NCBI GenBank assembly: GCA_964036045.1
Contig: OZ038381.1
Coordinates: 108,009,367 to 108,073,366, forward strand
DNA from: Eutreptiella sp. 'Long Island Sound 2002'
Taxonomy: Eukaryota; Euglenozoa; Euglenophyceae; Eutreptiales; Eutreptiaceae
Reading direction: 5' to 3'
Length of the DNA stretch: 64,000 bases
In this document: one piece after another, positions 18,180 through 28,725 of the stretch
Layout: each line of letters opens with the position of its first letter
Position numbering within the stretch: position 1 is the first letter of the stretch
The notes under the pieces: model-generated
Told to the model about the DNA's origin: nothing
The model's input: only the letters and a program-made list of their open reading frames with translations
Databases searched by the model: none
Program-made: the position numbers and the translations under genes

Positions 18180-20764
18180 AAGGTAGGTAGGTGAGTAGGT
18201 GCACTCGGTCGTGGAGAGGCGCCCGATGGTTCCCCCTGGCGTCGCCCCTCGCGACGAACAGGAAGAGGCTCCGCGCGTGAAGAGGGGAGGCGGCTTACAT
18301 CCCGCTAGACCTGACTGTTGGCCCCCAAAAAAGCGGCCCCGCGCAACACCAGGAGGGCTGATCGCCGCCAGCGTGACGTGCTTGTCTCGCCGGGAGGGTG
18401 TGCCCCCGTGCTTGTGCACGTCCCCTCCTTTGGGCGGAACCCTAGAGGTTCACCGGACTTCCTGGCGTATCCCGTTCCCAAGGCATGCATGCACGTTCTT
18501 GGTACTAGGGTTCCGAGGCGCTTGGGTGTCGCACGCTCAGCCTCGAGTCCCAAAGCAGCGCAGGCCTTAGGATGCAGCCTTACCCCCGGTCTCCGGATCT
18601 CGTTTGGCCGGGTCACCTGCATGGCACGGGCTGCCTCAGTACCCGGGCTGTGGGCACTGGGTTTCATACTGTTGTGCGGCGTTTGTGTTTTGGTTCGGTT
18701 TGCGGTTGGGTGTGGATTTTGTTAACCCGGCCAGTCCTGGCTGGGGTCTTGGGTGGGTGTGTTTGGGCACGGTTTGTGGTGTTGTCCCTCTAGTGTCGGC
18801 TGTTTGTGGTGTTCGTGGTTGGGCTTCGGTTTTGGCCTGCTTATGGGACGTGTGTGGTTTCGTGCGCGCCCCGCTTGCTCCCCGCCGTTTCCGGTTCCGG
18901 CGTGCGGTGTGGGCGTGCGTGCTGGGCCCGGGTCTCGGCTGTGCCCCGCCTCTCTTGGCTGGGTTGTCGGGGTGTGTTTTTTGCGCTTTTTTTTTTTGGT
19001 GTTGGTTGCTGGGTGTCCCTGTACCGGGCCCTGTGGTCCCTGTCCCCGCATCCTCTTTCTTTCGGGCTGGGCTGCTGGCTCTTTTTTTTTTTTTTCTCGT
19101 GGCGTGTGTCTGTTTGTTTCGGTGTCCCTTTTCCCGATGGGCCGCTGTTCCTTGCTTGGTGTTGCTGGTTTTGGCTGGGTGGTCCCCCTGTGCCTCTTTG
19201 GGGGTCCTGTCTTCGGTGCCTTCTTGGGGGGGGGTTTGGCCCCCTCTGGTGGTGTTGGCGGGCGGTTTGGTGGCTGTGGGCTGTTTTCGCCCCTCCCCCC
19301 CTCCCCCCTCTGTTTTTTTTTGGGGGGGGGGGGCTGCCTGTTCCTCCCTCTGCCTTCCCTGGGCTGGCGCACGCACTGGCCCGCATTCTGTGTTGTCTTC
19401 CGGGCTGCTGTTGGCGGTTGCGTTCTCTTTGGCCGTGTTCCGGCCCCATGGGTCGGGTGGGCTATGTACACGTTAGGCTCGGCGTTCCTTCTTGCCGGGT
19501 TAGGTCCTGGCTCTGCCGGCTGGGCGGCTGCGCCAGGCGGCTGCGTGTGGCTCTGGGTTAGGGGGCTGGGGTTGTTCGTGTCCTTTCCCCTTGGCGGTGC
19601 CGGTTTTAACCTTCTGGGTGGTCCGCAACCGTTGTTGCCCGGCGCGCTGTGGCCCCGTGTGTGGCCTGCGGTGCTGGTGTGTGGCGTGCTGGTGCGGCGC
19701 CTTCCGGGGTGTGCGGTGGCTTGCTTCGGTTAGTCCTTCAGGTTAGGGTCAGTCGTGCCCTGTTGTGCCGCTCTGTGCCGCGTCGCGTCGCGTTGTGCTG
19801 TGGCGCGTCGCACTGTGGCGCGCTGTGGTGCGGTGTGCCGTGGTCTCGCGTTGTGCAGCGGTGGGTCAGTGGAGGTCAGCCTGGCCTGTGTCGTGGTGCG
19901 GAGTGCGGGCCGGAGTGTGGCTGGCTGGTGGCTGGGGGCTGCAGTTAGGTGTGGGTGTCTCGCTGGGTCCGTGCTGTGGGGGCCTGGGCGTGCCGCTCGG
20001 GCTAGTGGGTCGGGTAGGCGTCCGTGGGGTTGCCCTCCCTGGGGGCCTGTGCCTTGGTCCCGTCTCCTCTGGGGGTCCCGGTCCCTAGCCCTGGTCGCTG
20101 TGGCCGTGCCTTCGTCCTCTTCCGGTGCCTGTGAGGTGGCCCTTGTGGCGGCCGGGGTCGTCGCCTGGCGGTGAGGGCGTGGTGGTGCGCCGTGCGGCGG
20201 CGTTCCCTGCGGCTTCCTCTGTGGGTGTGGCCCGTTCCCCCCATGTAGGTGTGCCCCCCATTCCCCGTGTGGTTTCCGGTGGCTGGTGGGTGTGCGCTGG
20301 TGTGATCGGTACGGCGTCAGATGCTTGCTTCGGCGGTGTGTGTTGGGGGGTGCGCCCCCGGGAGTCGTGGGGCGTTCGGTGGGGGTGGGGCGGCGCTGGT
20401 CCCCCCGTCGTGGTATGCCCTTCCTGGGTGTGGGTCGTGGCGTTTGTCGTGGTGCCCTTTTCCTCCGTGCCTTGGTCCCCGCTCCTGCCCCTTCCTGGTT
20501 CTTGGGTGGTTTCCTGCCCCCATGTGGTGTCTCTTCAGGCGCCCTGTCCCTATGAGTGCCTGCCCTCACTTGGGGCCCCTCCGTGCCCTCTTGCCTGAGT
20601 GCCCCTTGGTGTCCCTTGCCCTCCCCTTGCCCTTGTCCTTCCCCTTCCTGGTGTGGTGGTGGCAGGATGGGCGGGCTGGGGAGGGGGTGCCGACGGCCCA
20701 GGCCTGGGGGTGGGTGTCCTGGAGCCATTGGCAGAGGGCTTGCGGGGTGTAGGGGGGGCGGAGG
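18180..20764 (-). repeat. LINE-A 3' end; left arm of large inverted repeat
   Basis: Holds the last ~65 codons of ORF3 (to 20566) and the 3' noncoding region down to a TAGG-type short repeat tail. It is the inverted complement of 24495-27690, apart from a ~665-bp insertion in the other arm. Similarity begins sharply at 20764/24495. Long open frames on both strands (for example 18604-19733) lack conserved protein features and come from GC-rich, stop-poor sequence. Homopolymer stretches (T or G runs of 8-14) are common. Confidence 0.8.
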
Positions 20765-23579
20765 CTCTGGACCCCATGGCGGAGGAGGGCCTCCCAGGCT
20801 GCTTGTGGCATGATGGCCTCCGGGGCGGCCTCGTTGGGGTTGGCGAGGGTGCGAGTGCGCACCTCCTCGAAGGTATGCACCATGTGCTCCCCATTGTGCC
20901 TTTCCGCTCCCCCGGCCCACTTCACCCAGCGGCGGAGCTCCTGCAAAGCGGGGGCAGACCGCCAGGCGAGGTGGGCGGGGGCCTGGGGGGGGAAGGGGTC
21001 CGTGCCCGGGGTCCTGGAGCGGCGGGGGGAGGACGTGCACCTGGGATGGTGGTGGGGGTGGCGGTGCCTGGGGGAGCGGGAGCGGCGGTGGCGGGGGCCG
21101 GGGGTGGAGGACGGGTACGGGCGGAGGGGGGAACGGGAGGGGGAAGTGGACATTGGGCGGCGGTGGCGCGCTTGGTGGCGTCCGGGGGAGCGGGATTGGT
21201 GGTGGCGGGGGCTGGGGGTGGTGGATGGGTATGGGCGGCGGGGGGGACGGGGAGCCTGGCGGGGCCTGCGGGGGGAGGGGGAGGTGGACGTGGGGCGGCG
21301 GTGGCCTGCCTGGCGGCGTCGGGGGGAGCGGGAGCGGTGTTGGCGGGGGCTGGCAGTGGGGGTCTTGTATGGCCGGAGGGGGGAGGGGGAGGTGGACATG
21401 GGGCGGCGTTGGCGCTCCAGGTGGCCCCCGGGGGAGCAGGAGCGGCGGGAGCGGGGTCTGGGGGGGTCGTGGTGGCACCTGGGGGAGCGGGATCGGCGCG
21501 AGTGGGTGGGTGAGGCGCGGTGGCGGTGTGGGGACTGTGGGCGCCGGTGGCGAGTGTGCCGTGCGGGGGGGGAGCGGGAGCGCCGCCTTTTGCGGGATCG
21601 GGCCTCATCGCTGGAGTCGGGCCAGTCAGGAGGCGTCGGCGGGTCCTGGGGGGCTTCGCGTGGTGCCGCCTGGTACTGGGGGGGGGAGGGGAGGTCCACC
21701 GTCGTCCATGGATCCGCCACGTAGGGGTGTGGTGGCGGCAGCGGCTGGTGGTATGGGTCCAGTGACTGTCCTTGGCGGGGTTGGGCCCGGGGGGCCCCTT
21801 CGGCGTGGACGTGGTGGCCGGGGGAATACGGTTCCTGGAAGGGGGGGGTGGCCCCCGGCGGTCGGTGGGGTATGCGGGTGGAGCGCTCGGTGGCTGCCAT
21901 CCCATTCGCTGGTGCTGTTCGTGCACGGCGGGTTGTGGCCCGGTGGGGTAGGGTGGTGGGCAGTGGTAGTGGTGAGGGTGGTGTTGGTAGTGGTTGTCGT
22001 GGGGCCGCTGGTGGTGGTGGTGTTGGTTGTGGTCGGGTTGGTGTTGCGGGTATGGCCCATGGACCCCTTGTTGGCTTTCCGGTCCCCCTTGTGGGGGTGG
22101 GGGGTTGGGCATCATGGGCAGCCCCTGGGGCTGCACTATGTGGTCGGCAGGGGGGGCGGGTTGGGGGCTGGGTTTGACGGTGACGGTGGTCGAGGGGTCC
22201 CACGTCCCTGGGTCGGTTTGGCCGGCAGTGGTGGTGGTTTGCGGGGGATGGATGACAAGGCGCTTGGTGACGGGGATGTGGACAAGGGCTTGGACGGGGT
22301 TGTGTTGGGTGGCCGCCTCTGCGGTGGTGGTGGCTGCCGGTGGGAGGGGGGCGTTGGTTGTGGCGGGTGGGGGGTCCTGGCTTGGGTGGGGGTCCGGGTT
22401 GGGGCGGTGTCGGTTGGTTTGTTTCGTTGCGTTTGTGGTGTTGTGTGTGCTCGCGTGGGCGCCGGCTTGGGTTTGGGGTCGGGTTTTGGGGGTGGGGTCC
22501 GGTTCGAGGTTGAGGAGGACCTCTGTCCGGAGGTGTGAGGGCGCCGATGTCGGGTCGGGGGTCTTGCCGGTGCGTTGCCGGGGTGCCCGAGTCGCCTGTG
22601 TGGGGGTCCGGGGGTCGGTGCGTGCGGCCGCGGCTTTGGCTTTTGCCGTGGCCTTGAGGATGAGGGCGGCGGGGAGGGGGGGGTCGGAGGATGAAGTGGA
22701 GGAGGTGGATGAGGCTGAGGATGAGGAGGAGGTGGTGGACGCGGGTCGGGCTGTGATGCGGGCGGGCTTGCGGGCGGCGGCTTCTGCTGCGGCCACGGCG
22801 GGGAGGATGGAGGGCATGTCCTCGGGCAGTAGGTTGGGGGCGGGCGGCTGGGGGGGCCCGGTCGTGACCTGGCGTCCCGGCGGGCCGATCTGGTCGGCAG
22901 CGGCGGGGGAGGGAGGCACGGGGCTGTGGCCTTCTCCTTCTGGGCTTGGCTGGGCCCGGGTCCTGCAATGTGTGAGGTGGTGTGGGTTGGCGTCCGCGGC
23001 AGGGAACAGTTCGCGTGGGCTGCATTCAGGGGCCAGGGTGGGTGGGCCTGGGTCTTCTGGGATGTGTGCGGGGGGCGTGGGCGGGCCACTGGGTGGGTTG
23101 GGCGTGCCGCGGGGCGCGGGGCTCCTCTCGGCGGATGTGTGTGGGTTGTCGAGTGTGGGGGGTGGTGAGGGGTGTCCGGCGGCTGGGTGTGTGGCGGGCG
23201 TGTGCTGGTGTTCGGGTGGGTGGGGGAGGCCCGTGTCGCGGGGCCCGGGGGTGCGCGCGATGGTGGGCGTGTGTGGGTCTCCGGGTGAGCAGCGAGAGGG
23301 GAGGGGCATGGGCGGGGATTGTGCGATGGGGTGTGCTGTGTCGGTGTATGTGTCCGCTCGCCGCGGCGCGCTTGCCTGGCCAGTTGTAGGCCGGGCGGTT
23401 TGGAGGAGAAGCTTGCCGTCTTCTGCTGCCGCGGCAAGGATTTCGCAGACGAGCTTGCGTATCTGGTGGACCTCTTGGTCAGTGGTGGGAAGGGGGTATG
23501 CTAGCTTTTGGCTAAGACCCACGCGGCTGAGGACCCTGTGGATGGCGTGGTACCCGCAGGTGAGGGATTGCTGCGGTCT
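20566..23579 (-). pseudogene. LINE-A ORF3, C-terminal part: protease Cys box, linker, RS domain
   Basis: After a 12-G run (23580-23591) the coding phase continues with QQSLTCGYHAIHRVLSRVG. Its Cys codon is at 23558-23556 and resembles the Q-x-x-x-(D/T)-C-G box of Ulp1/C48-type cysteine proteases. A long Pro/Thr/His-rich linker follows (KATAKAKAAAA, VQALVHIPVTKRLVIHP). At a second G-run (near 21840-21848) the phase changes again into a segment with many Arg-Ser dipeptides (RSRKRRRSRSPPAR and SRSPRRR repeats), then a compact region (ELRRWVKWAGG ... QAAWEALLRHG) and a basic KGKDKGKGRAR tail. Function is unknown; RS and basic tails suggest RNA binding or protein contacts. Frameshifts make this copy nonfunctional as read. 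Confidence 0.6.
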
Positions 23580-24494
23580 GGGGGGGGGGGGTTTGGCCGC
23601 GTGTCCGGGCCTGCCTCGACTTGTGTGTGGGCGGTGGGGATGGCCGAAACCCAGGGCACGGTCCCCGTGGGTGGCCAGCAGCGCTGGATCCAGTGGGTCA
23701 GGCAGAGCATGGCCAGTCCCAGGTGGTAGCCCGCCTTCCCTGAGGTGGTTTGGGCCAGGGCGCGGGCTGGGGGCTTGTCCCCTGGCTGGAGGACGCCCCT
23801 GAGGACCCTGTGCTGGGTGATGGGGTCCCCTACTGCCCCTGGTGGGGCGGTCCCTGGGGCGAGCATGGTGTCTGTCCCTTTGACGAGCCATTGCGGGCCG
23901 GGGGATGTAGCCGTAGCGGCTATCACGTAGTAGTGCCCGCCCTCGAGGACTGTAACCCAGACCTCCGGCGGGGGGTGGTCACTGTCTGTAGGTGGGGGGG
24001 GGAGGTCGTCGTCTGGGGTGCGGAGGCCGGCGGCGCGGAGGGCGGTGTCGCGGGTTGGTGCGGTGGCCTGTTCCCACTGCTCCGGGCGGTTCGGATCCGC
24101 TGGGTGGTCCCTCTCCGCTGGGGCCCGTCGTAGGCGTACGGTCCCTTGACGCATGACGTTGATGTCCGTGTCGTGTGTCAGGGCCTGGCCTCAGTCGATG
24201 GGGGGGATCCAGACGTGCTGGCCCTGGGTGTGTTTGCGGGCTCGCCAGAGTACGAGGTCTACGATGGCCTCGTGGAGGCCGCTGCCTGGGGTGGTCAGGT
24301 CCCGGAGGGCTTCGACGGTGAGCTTGCTCCAGTCGTCTTGTAGGCGGTACCAGCCCAGGGGGGTGGTCGGGGCCCTGCCTTGGAGGGTTGCTCGGAGGAG
24401 GTCGGGGTCGCGGATGGTGGCCGGTGTGAGGGGGGGGTGCCCTGGGTCCGGGGGGGGTGGGCTGCATGGGCTGCCGGGGTCTTGCGCGTCTACG
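23580..24494 (-). pseudogene. LINE-A ORF3, middle part: candidate cysteine protease N-half
   Basis: Continues the ORF3 phase from the far side of the nested insertion (DAQDPGSPC at both junctions). It includes LHEAIVDLVLWRARKH and VWIPPID, then an in-frame TGA (24193-24191), after which the same phase stays open. A histidine box follows (EVWVTVLEGGHYYVIAA, His codon near 23935), then KGTDTML. The order W-rich helix, His box and Asp, with the Cys box at 23558, resembles Ulp1-like cysteine proteases. This is a pattern-level assignment; an OTU-like or unrelated fold is possible. Some non-LTR elements of algae are known to carry cysteine protease domains. Confidence 0.5.
24462..24494. repeat. 33-bp target duplication, left copy
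   Basis: Begins ctgcatgggctgccgg and ends gcgtctacg. It recurs at 27691-27723 with one mismatch (c/t). The two copies exactly bracket the inserted plus-strand element, and removing the insert with one copy restores the ORF3 reading phase. Confidence 0.9.
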
Positions 24495-24693
24495 CCTCCG
24501 CCCCCCCTACACCCCCCAAGCCCTCCGCCAGTGGCTCCAGGCCACCCACCCCAAGGCCTGGGCCGCCGGCGCCCCCTCCCCACCCCGCCCCCCCCGCCAC
24601 CACCACACCAGGAAGGGGCAGGACAAGGGCAAGGGAAGGGCAAGGGGCACCAAGGAGCACACAGGCAAGAGGGCACAGAAGGGCCCCAAGTGA
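24495..24693 (+). pseudogene. Copy of ORF3 C-terminal tail
   Basis: Encodes LRPPYTPQALRQWLQATHP ... KGQDKGKGRAR ... KGPK and stop. It is closely similar to the LINE-A ORF3 end at 20764-20566 (QALCQWLQDTHP, KGKDKGKGRAR). The reading frame is conserved over ~65 codons between the two copies, with mainly conservative differences. This supports ORF3 as a real coding sequence of the family. No start codon belongs to this fragment. Confidence 0.8.
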
Positions 24694-25217
24694 GGGCAGG
24701 CACACGCAGGGACAGGGCGCCGGAAGCGACACCACATGGGGGCAGGAAACCACCCAAGAACCAGGAAGGGGCGGGAACGGGGACCAAGACACGGAGGCAA
24801 AGGGCACCACGGCAGGCACCACGACCCACACCCAGGAGGGGCACACCACGACGGGGAGACCAGCGCCGCCCCAGCTCCACCAAACACCCCAACACACACC
24901 ACCGAAGCAAACATCGGACGCCATGCGGATCACACCAGCGCACGCCCACCAGCCACCGGAAACCACACGGAGAACGGAGGGCACACCTACACGGGGAGAA
25001 CGGGCCACACCCACAGAGGAAGCCGCAGGGAACGCCGCCGCACGGCGCACCACCACGCCCTCACCGCCAGGCGAAGACCCCGGCCACCACAAAGGCCACC
25101 TCACAGGCACCGGAAGAGGACGAAGGCACGGCCGCGGCACCCACGACTAGGGACTGAAACCCCCAGAGGACACGGGACCAAGGCACAGGCCCCCAGGGAG
25201 GGCAACCCCACGGACCG

Positions 25218-25886
25218 TCACGCGACCACGCCTTTGGCTATAAGGGCCGGGCTGCGTTACCGTCGCGGTTTGACGCAGAGTATTGCTATGCACTTGGATT
25301 GACGGCCGGAGGCTTGATCTCAGCTGGTCTCACGTCCGTGAGGGCGTCCGTCACCAACCTGTTGCGTCCAGTGGAGGAATGGCACTGCGGCGGCACGCCG
25401 ATCCCGTCCATGATGAATCTCGAGCGCTGCAAGAGGAAGTGAAAGGCTGTGATCGATCGCGAAGGCCTTGGTGCTGCTGGACGGTGCCCCCTTCAAGGCC
25501 TTCTCCGAGCGCCGTGAAGACTGGAAGTGCCAAGATTACTACCGGTGCCCCGGACCCCTGCAGTTCAGCACCGGAGATATGGACATCCCCCTGACCCTGA
25601 AGTATGAGCTCATCCCTGCCGACGGCACCGACCCGGACCCTCATGTCCCTGCCAGCGCAGCCGAGCTGCAGTGCAAGCCTTTCGCCACTCAAACGGCGTT
25701 CGGAAGCCACCTCCACCGTCCGACTCCTGATTTCTGTTTGTCTGCCTTGGAGAAGGAACGCCTTTCCTACACCCCGAGTACGCCTGCCTGTCTGCGAGGC
25801 CCGGTGAAGATTGAGTCCATGGGTGAGAGTCAGCGTGCACGCCCCAAGGACACCGTGATCATTCAGCAGAATTTCCCGAAGACCTA
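25218..25886 (+). pseudogene. Fragment of pyrophosphate-dependent phosphofructokinase (PFP)
   Basis: Plus-strand translation gives HAFGYKGRAALPSRFDAEYC, then CYALGLTAGG, RPVEEWHCGGTPIPSMMNLE, a TGA and a one-base shift, then GAPFKAFSERREDW and CPGPLQFSTGDMDIPLTLKY. These match the C-terminal part of PFP (EC 2.7.1.90, reversible fructose-6-phosphate/PPi reaction of cytosolic glycolysis). The family shows the same order (FGY-GR-LP, PV-W-GG, MM-ER, GAPFK, PGP-QF). Downstream, LSYTPSTPACLRGPVKI and IIQQNFPKTY resemble the start of another PFP domain, suggesting a tandem-domain source. There are no introns, one stop and one frameshift, so it is a dead, possibly cDNA-derived fragment. It is absent from the equivalent place in the left arm (around 20020). 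Confidence 0.8.
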
Positions 25887-27672
25887 CCCGACCCACCAGC
25901 CCGAGCGGCACGCCCAAGCCCCCACAGCACGGACCCAGCGAGCCACCCACACCTAACCGCACCCCCCAACCACCAGCCGGCCACACTCCGGCCCGCACTC
26001 CGCACCACGACACAGGCCAGGCTGACCTCCACTGACCCACCGCGGCACCACGCGAGACCACGGCACACCGCACCACAGCGCGCCACAGTGCAACGCACCA
26101 CAGCACGACGCGACGCGACGCGGCACAGAGCGGCACAGCACGACACAACTGACCCTAACCTGAGGGACTAACCGAAGCCAGCCACCGCACACCCTGGAAG
26201 GCGCCGCGCCACCACGCCACACACCAGCACCGCAGGCCAGACACGGGGCCACAGCGCGCCAGGCGACAACGGTGGCGGACCACCCAGAAGATTACAGCCG
26301 GCACCGCAGAGGGGAAAGGACACGAACAACCCCAGCCCCCTAACCCAAAACCACAAGCAGCCGCCTGGCGCAGCCGCCCAGCCGGCAGAGCCAGGACCTA
26401 ACCCGGCAAGAAGGGGCGCCGAGCCCACCGTGTACAAAGCCCACCCGACCCATGGGGCCGGAACGCGGCCACACAGAACGCAACTGAAGACAGCAGCCCG
26501 GAAGACAACACTGAATGCAGGCCAGTGCGTGCGCCAGCCCAGGGGAGGCAGAGGGAGGAACAGGCAAGCCCCCCCCCCCCCCAAAAAAAAAGGAGGGGGG
26601 AGGGGGAAAAGGCATGAAAACAGCCCACAGCCGCCAAACCGCCCGCCAACACCACCACAGGCGGCCAAGCCCCCCCCCAGAAGGCACTGAAAAAAGGACC
26701 CCCACAGAGGCACAGGGGGACCACCCACCCAAAACCAGCAACACCAAGCCAGTAACAGCGGACCACGGGGAAAAGGGACACGGAAAAAAAAAAAAAAAGA
26801 GAGCCACCAGCCCAGCCCGAAAGAAAGGGGATGGAGGGACAGGGACCACAAAGCCCGGAAAAAAAAAAAAGAAAAGAAAAAACCAAAGCGCAAAAAACAC
26901 ACCCCGACAACCCAGCCAAGAAGGGCTGGGCACAGGCGAGACCCGGGCCCAGCACACACGCCCACACCGCACGCCGGAACCGGAAACGGCGGGGGGCAAG
27001 CGGGGCGCCCACGAAACCACACACGTCCCAAAAGCAGGCCGAAACCGAAGCCCAACCACGAACACCGCAAACAGCCGACACTAGACGGACAACACCACAA
27101 ACCGTGCCCAAATACACCCACACAAGACCCCAGCCAGGACTGGCGGGGTTAACAAAACCCGTACCCAACCGCCAACCGGACCCAAACACAAACGCCACAC
27201 AACAGTAGGAAACCCAGTGCCCACAGCCCGGGCACTGAGGCAGCCCGTGCCATGCAGGTAACCCGGCCAAACGAGATCCGGAGCCCGGGGGTAAGGCTGC
27301 ATCCTAAGGCCTGCGCTGCTTTGGGACTCGAGGCGGAGCGTGCGACACCCAAGTGCCTCGGAACCCTAGTACCAAGAACGTGCATGCACGCCTTGGGAAC
27401 GGGATACGCCAGGAAGTCCGGTGAACCCCTAGGGTTCCCCCCAAAGGAGGGGACGTGCGCAAGCACGGGGGCACACCCTCCCGGCGAGACAAGCATGTCA
27501 CGCTGGCGGCGATCAGCCCTCCCGGCGTAGCCCGGGGCCGCTTTGTTGGGGGCCAACAGTCAGGTCTAGCGGGAAGTAAGCCGCCTCCCCTCTTCACGCG
27601 CGAAGCCTCTTCCTGTTCGTCACAGGGGCGACGCCAGGGGGAACCATGGGGCGCCTCTCCACGACCGAGTGC

Positions 27673-27690
27673 ACCTACCTACCTACCTAC
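27673..27690 (+). repeat. ACCT tetranucleotide 3' tail
   Basis: Four and a half ACCT units end the nested copy just before the target duplication. LINE-A itself ends with the complementary TAGG-type repeats near 18180. Short tandem tails instead of poly(A) occur in several non-LTR clades. The unit differs from telomeric repeats. Confidence 0.8.
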
Positions 27691-27723
27691 CTGCATGGGC
27701 TGCCGGGGTCTTGTGCGTCTACG
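27691..27723. repeat. 33-bp target duplication, right copy
   Basis: Matches 24462-24494 with one difference (t for c at 27714). It follows the ACCT tail of the nested element and continues into LINE-A ORF3 sequence. Confidence 0.9.
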
Positions 27724-27899
27724 TCGACGTATGGTTGGCCCTGGTTGGCCTCGGCCGGGCTGGGCGGTGCCGGGTGGCTTCTTGAGTGAGAGATGGGCCT
27801 CGGGGCGCTGTGGTGGTGTCTTGGAGGCCTGCGGATGGAGATGGGGGGCGTGTGCGGGGCGCGGAGTGGGTTAGTGGACGTCTGGGTCATGCACGGCAT
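27691..27899 (-). pseudogene. LINE-A ORF3, N-terminal part
   Basis: ATG at 27899 (MPCMTQTSTN) or 27890 overlaps the end of ORF2 (stop at 27871) by ~29 nt in another phase, an arrangement often used for coupled translation. The segment is proline-rich and ends YVDVDAQDPGSPC at the insertion point. The phase resumes at 24494 with PPPPDPG after one duplication is removed. No domain is recognised in this piece. Confidence 0.6.
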
Positions 27900-28725
27900 G
27901 GTAATGGATGAGACGCTGCATGTGTTCCCTAGCGGTGGGGTCGGTGAGTTGCTCCGCGTGTGTTAACAGGAGGTGTTTGCGGTGTACCATTTGGGCCGCT
28001 GCTCTGCGGACTGCCTCTAGCTGGAGGTGCGCTGCTGCCTCCATGGGGCTTTCCGTGTGTTTGCTGAGGTGTCTGTGCAGGGCCTGTGTCACCGCCCCTC
28101 TCATGGTGGCTTCTTTGACCAGGGGATCCCGGAAGAGGTGTTCGATGGCCTGCTGTGCGTGGCTGTGGGCTGGCCATCCTTCGTGTTGTCGTAGGGTTTC
28201 CGCCGGGGACCAGCCCACTAGCGTGTCCCTGCCTGTATGGAGGGGGCATTTCTTGAAGTGTTCCCAGTCCTCCGGGGTGGTGTGGTCGCACGGGCAACGG
28301 GTGTGTTCTTCGGGGACGCGGATGTGTCTGCCGACGAGCCATCTGGCGACCCTGGTGAGGAATGGTAGTTGCTCCCTGAGGAGCTGGATGCGTCGTTTTT
28401 GGAGGTGGGCTGGGACGTTTGCTGGGCGCAGCGCTGAGTCGTAGAGGGGGATTTGCCGTCTGTCCTGGAGCTCCTGGATGTGCGCCCGGCTGTCTGCGTT
28501 GCCGAGCACGCGGGCGAGATGTTGGATGGGGTTGGGGTAGTGGTATGCTCTGTCTTGGGGGAAATAGGGGGCGTCCTCTGGTACCCAGTCCGGGGTCTGA
28601 TGGGGCTCAGGTACGGGGGGTATGTGTTGGAGGTGTGTGTGGTTTCGGCCGAGGTCAGGGATCTGGAGGGCTGGTAGGTGCGTTGTGCGCTGGTGTACTG
28701 CCTGGTTGTCGACCTTACCATTTCC
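27871..28725 (-). pseudogene. LINE-A ORF2 C-terminus: end of RNase H and zinc motif
   Basis: Directly after an in-frame TAA (28728-28726) the phase continues GNGKVDNQAV, the place of the last RNase H aspartate. About 140 residues on comes a zinc-knuckle-like motif, CPCDHTTPEDWEHFKKC (CX1CX9HX3C), as seen near the C-terminus of many non-LTR ORF2 proteins. A helical, charged tail follows to the stop at 27871. It belongs with the RT and endonuclease upstream. The TAA, probably a point mutation, breaks this copy. Confidence 0.75.

Larger units (their letters stand above)
24495..27690 (+). mobile_element. 5'-truncated LINE-A family copy, nested and inverted
   Basis: Corresponds to LINE-A from inside the ORF3 C-terminus to its 3' end, but on the plus strand. 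It starts abruptly at 24495 (5' truncation), carries the ORF3 tail (to 24693) and the 3' region, and ends in an ACCT repeat tail (27673-27690). The 33-bp duplication flanks it. Truncation, simple-repeat tail and long target duplication are hallmarks of target-primed reverse transcription. It differs from the left arm by an extra ~665-bp PFP-like segment. As it landed in ORF3 of a relative, it created the inverted repeat. Confidence 0.88.

Noticed and set aside
18604-19733. Several overlapping long open frames on both strands
   Set aside because: They lie in the 3' region of LINE-A, are broken by homopolymers, give Val/Gly/Leu/Cys-rich or Arg/Pro-rich translations, and mirrored versions appear at 26168-27270 because of the inverted repeat.
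21153-23802. Plus-strand glycine/valine-rich frames
   Set aside because: They are antisense to ORF3, whose minus-strand phases hold the recognisable Cys box, RS repeats and conserved tail.
27673-27690. Telomeric repeat
   Set aside because: The unit is ACCT (AGGT), not a TTAGGG or TTTAGGG type, and it sits at a LINE 3' end followed by a target duplication.
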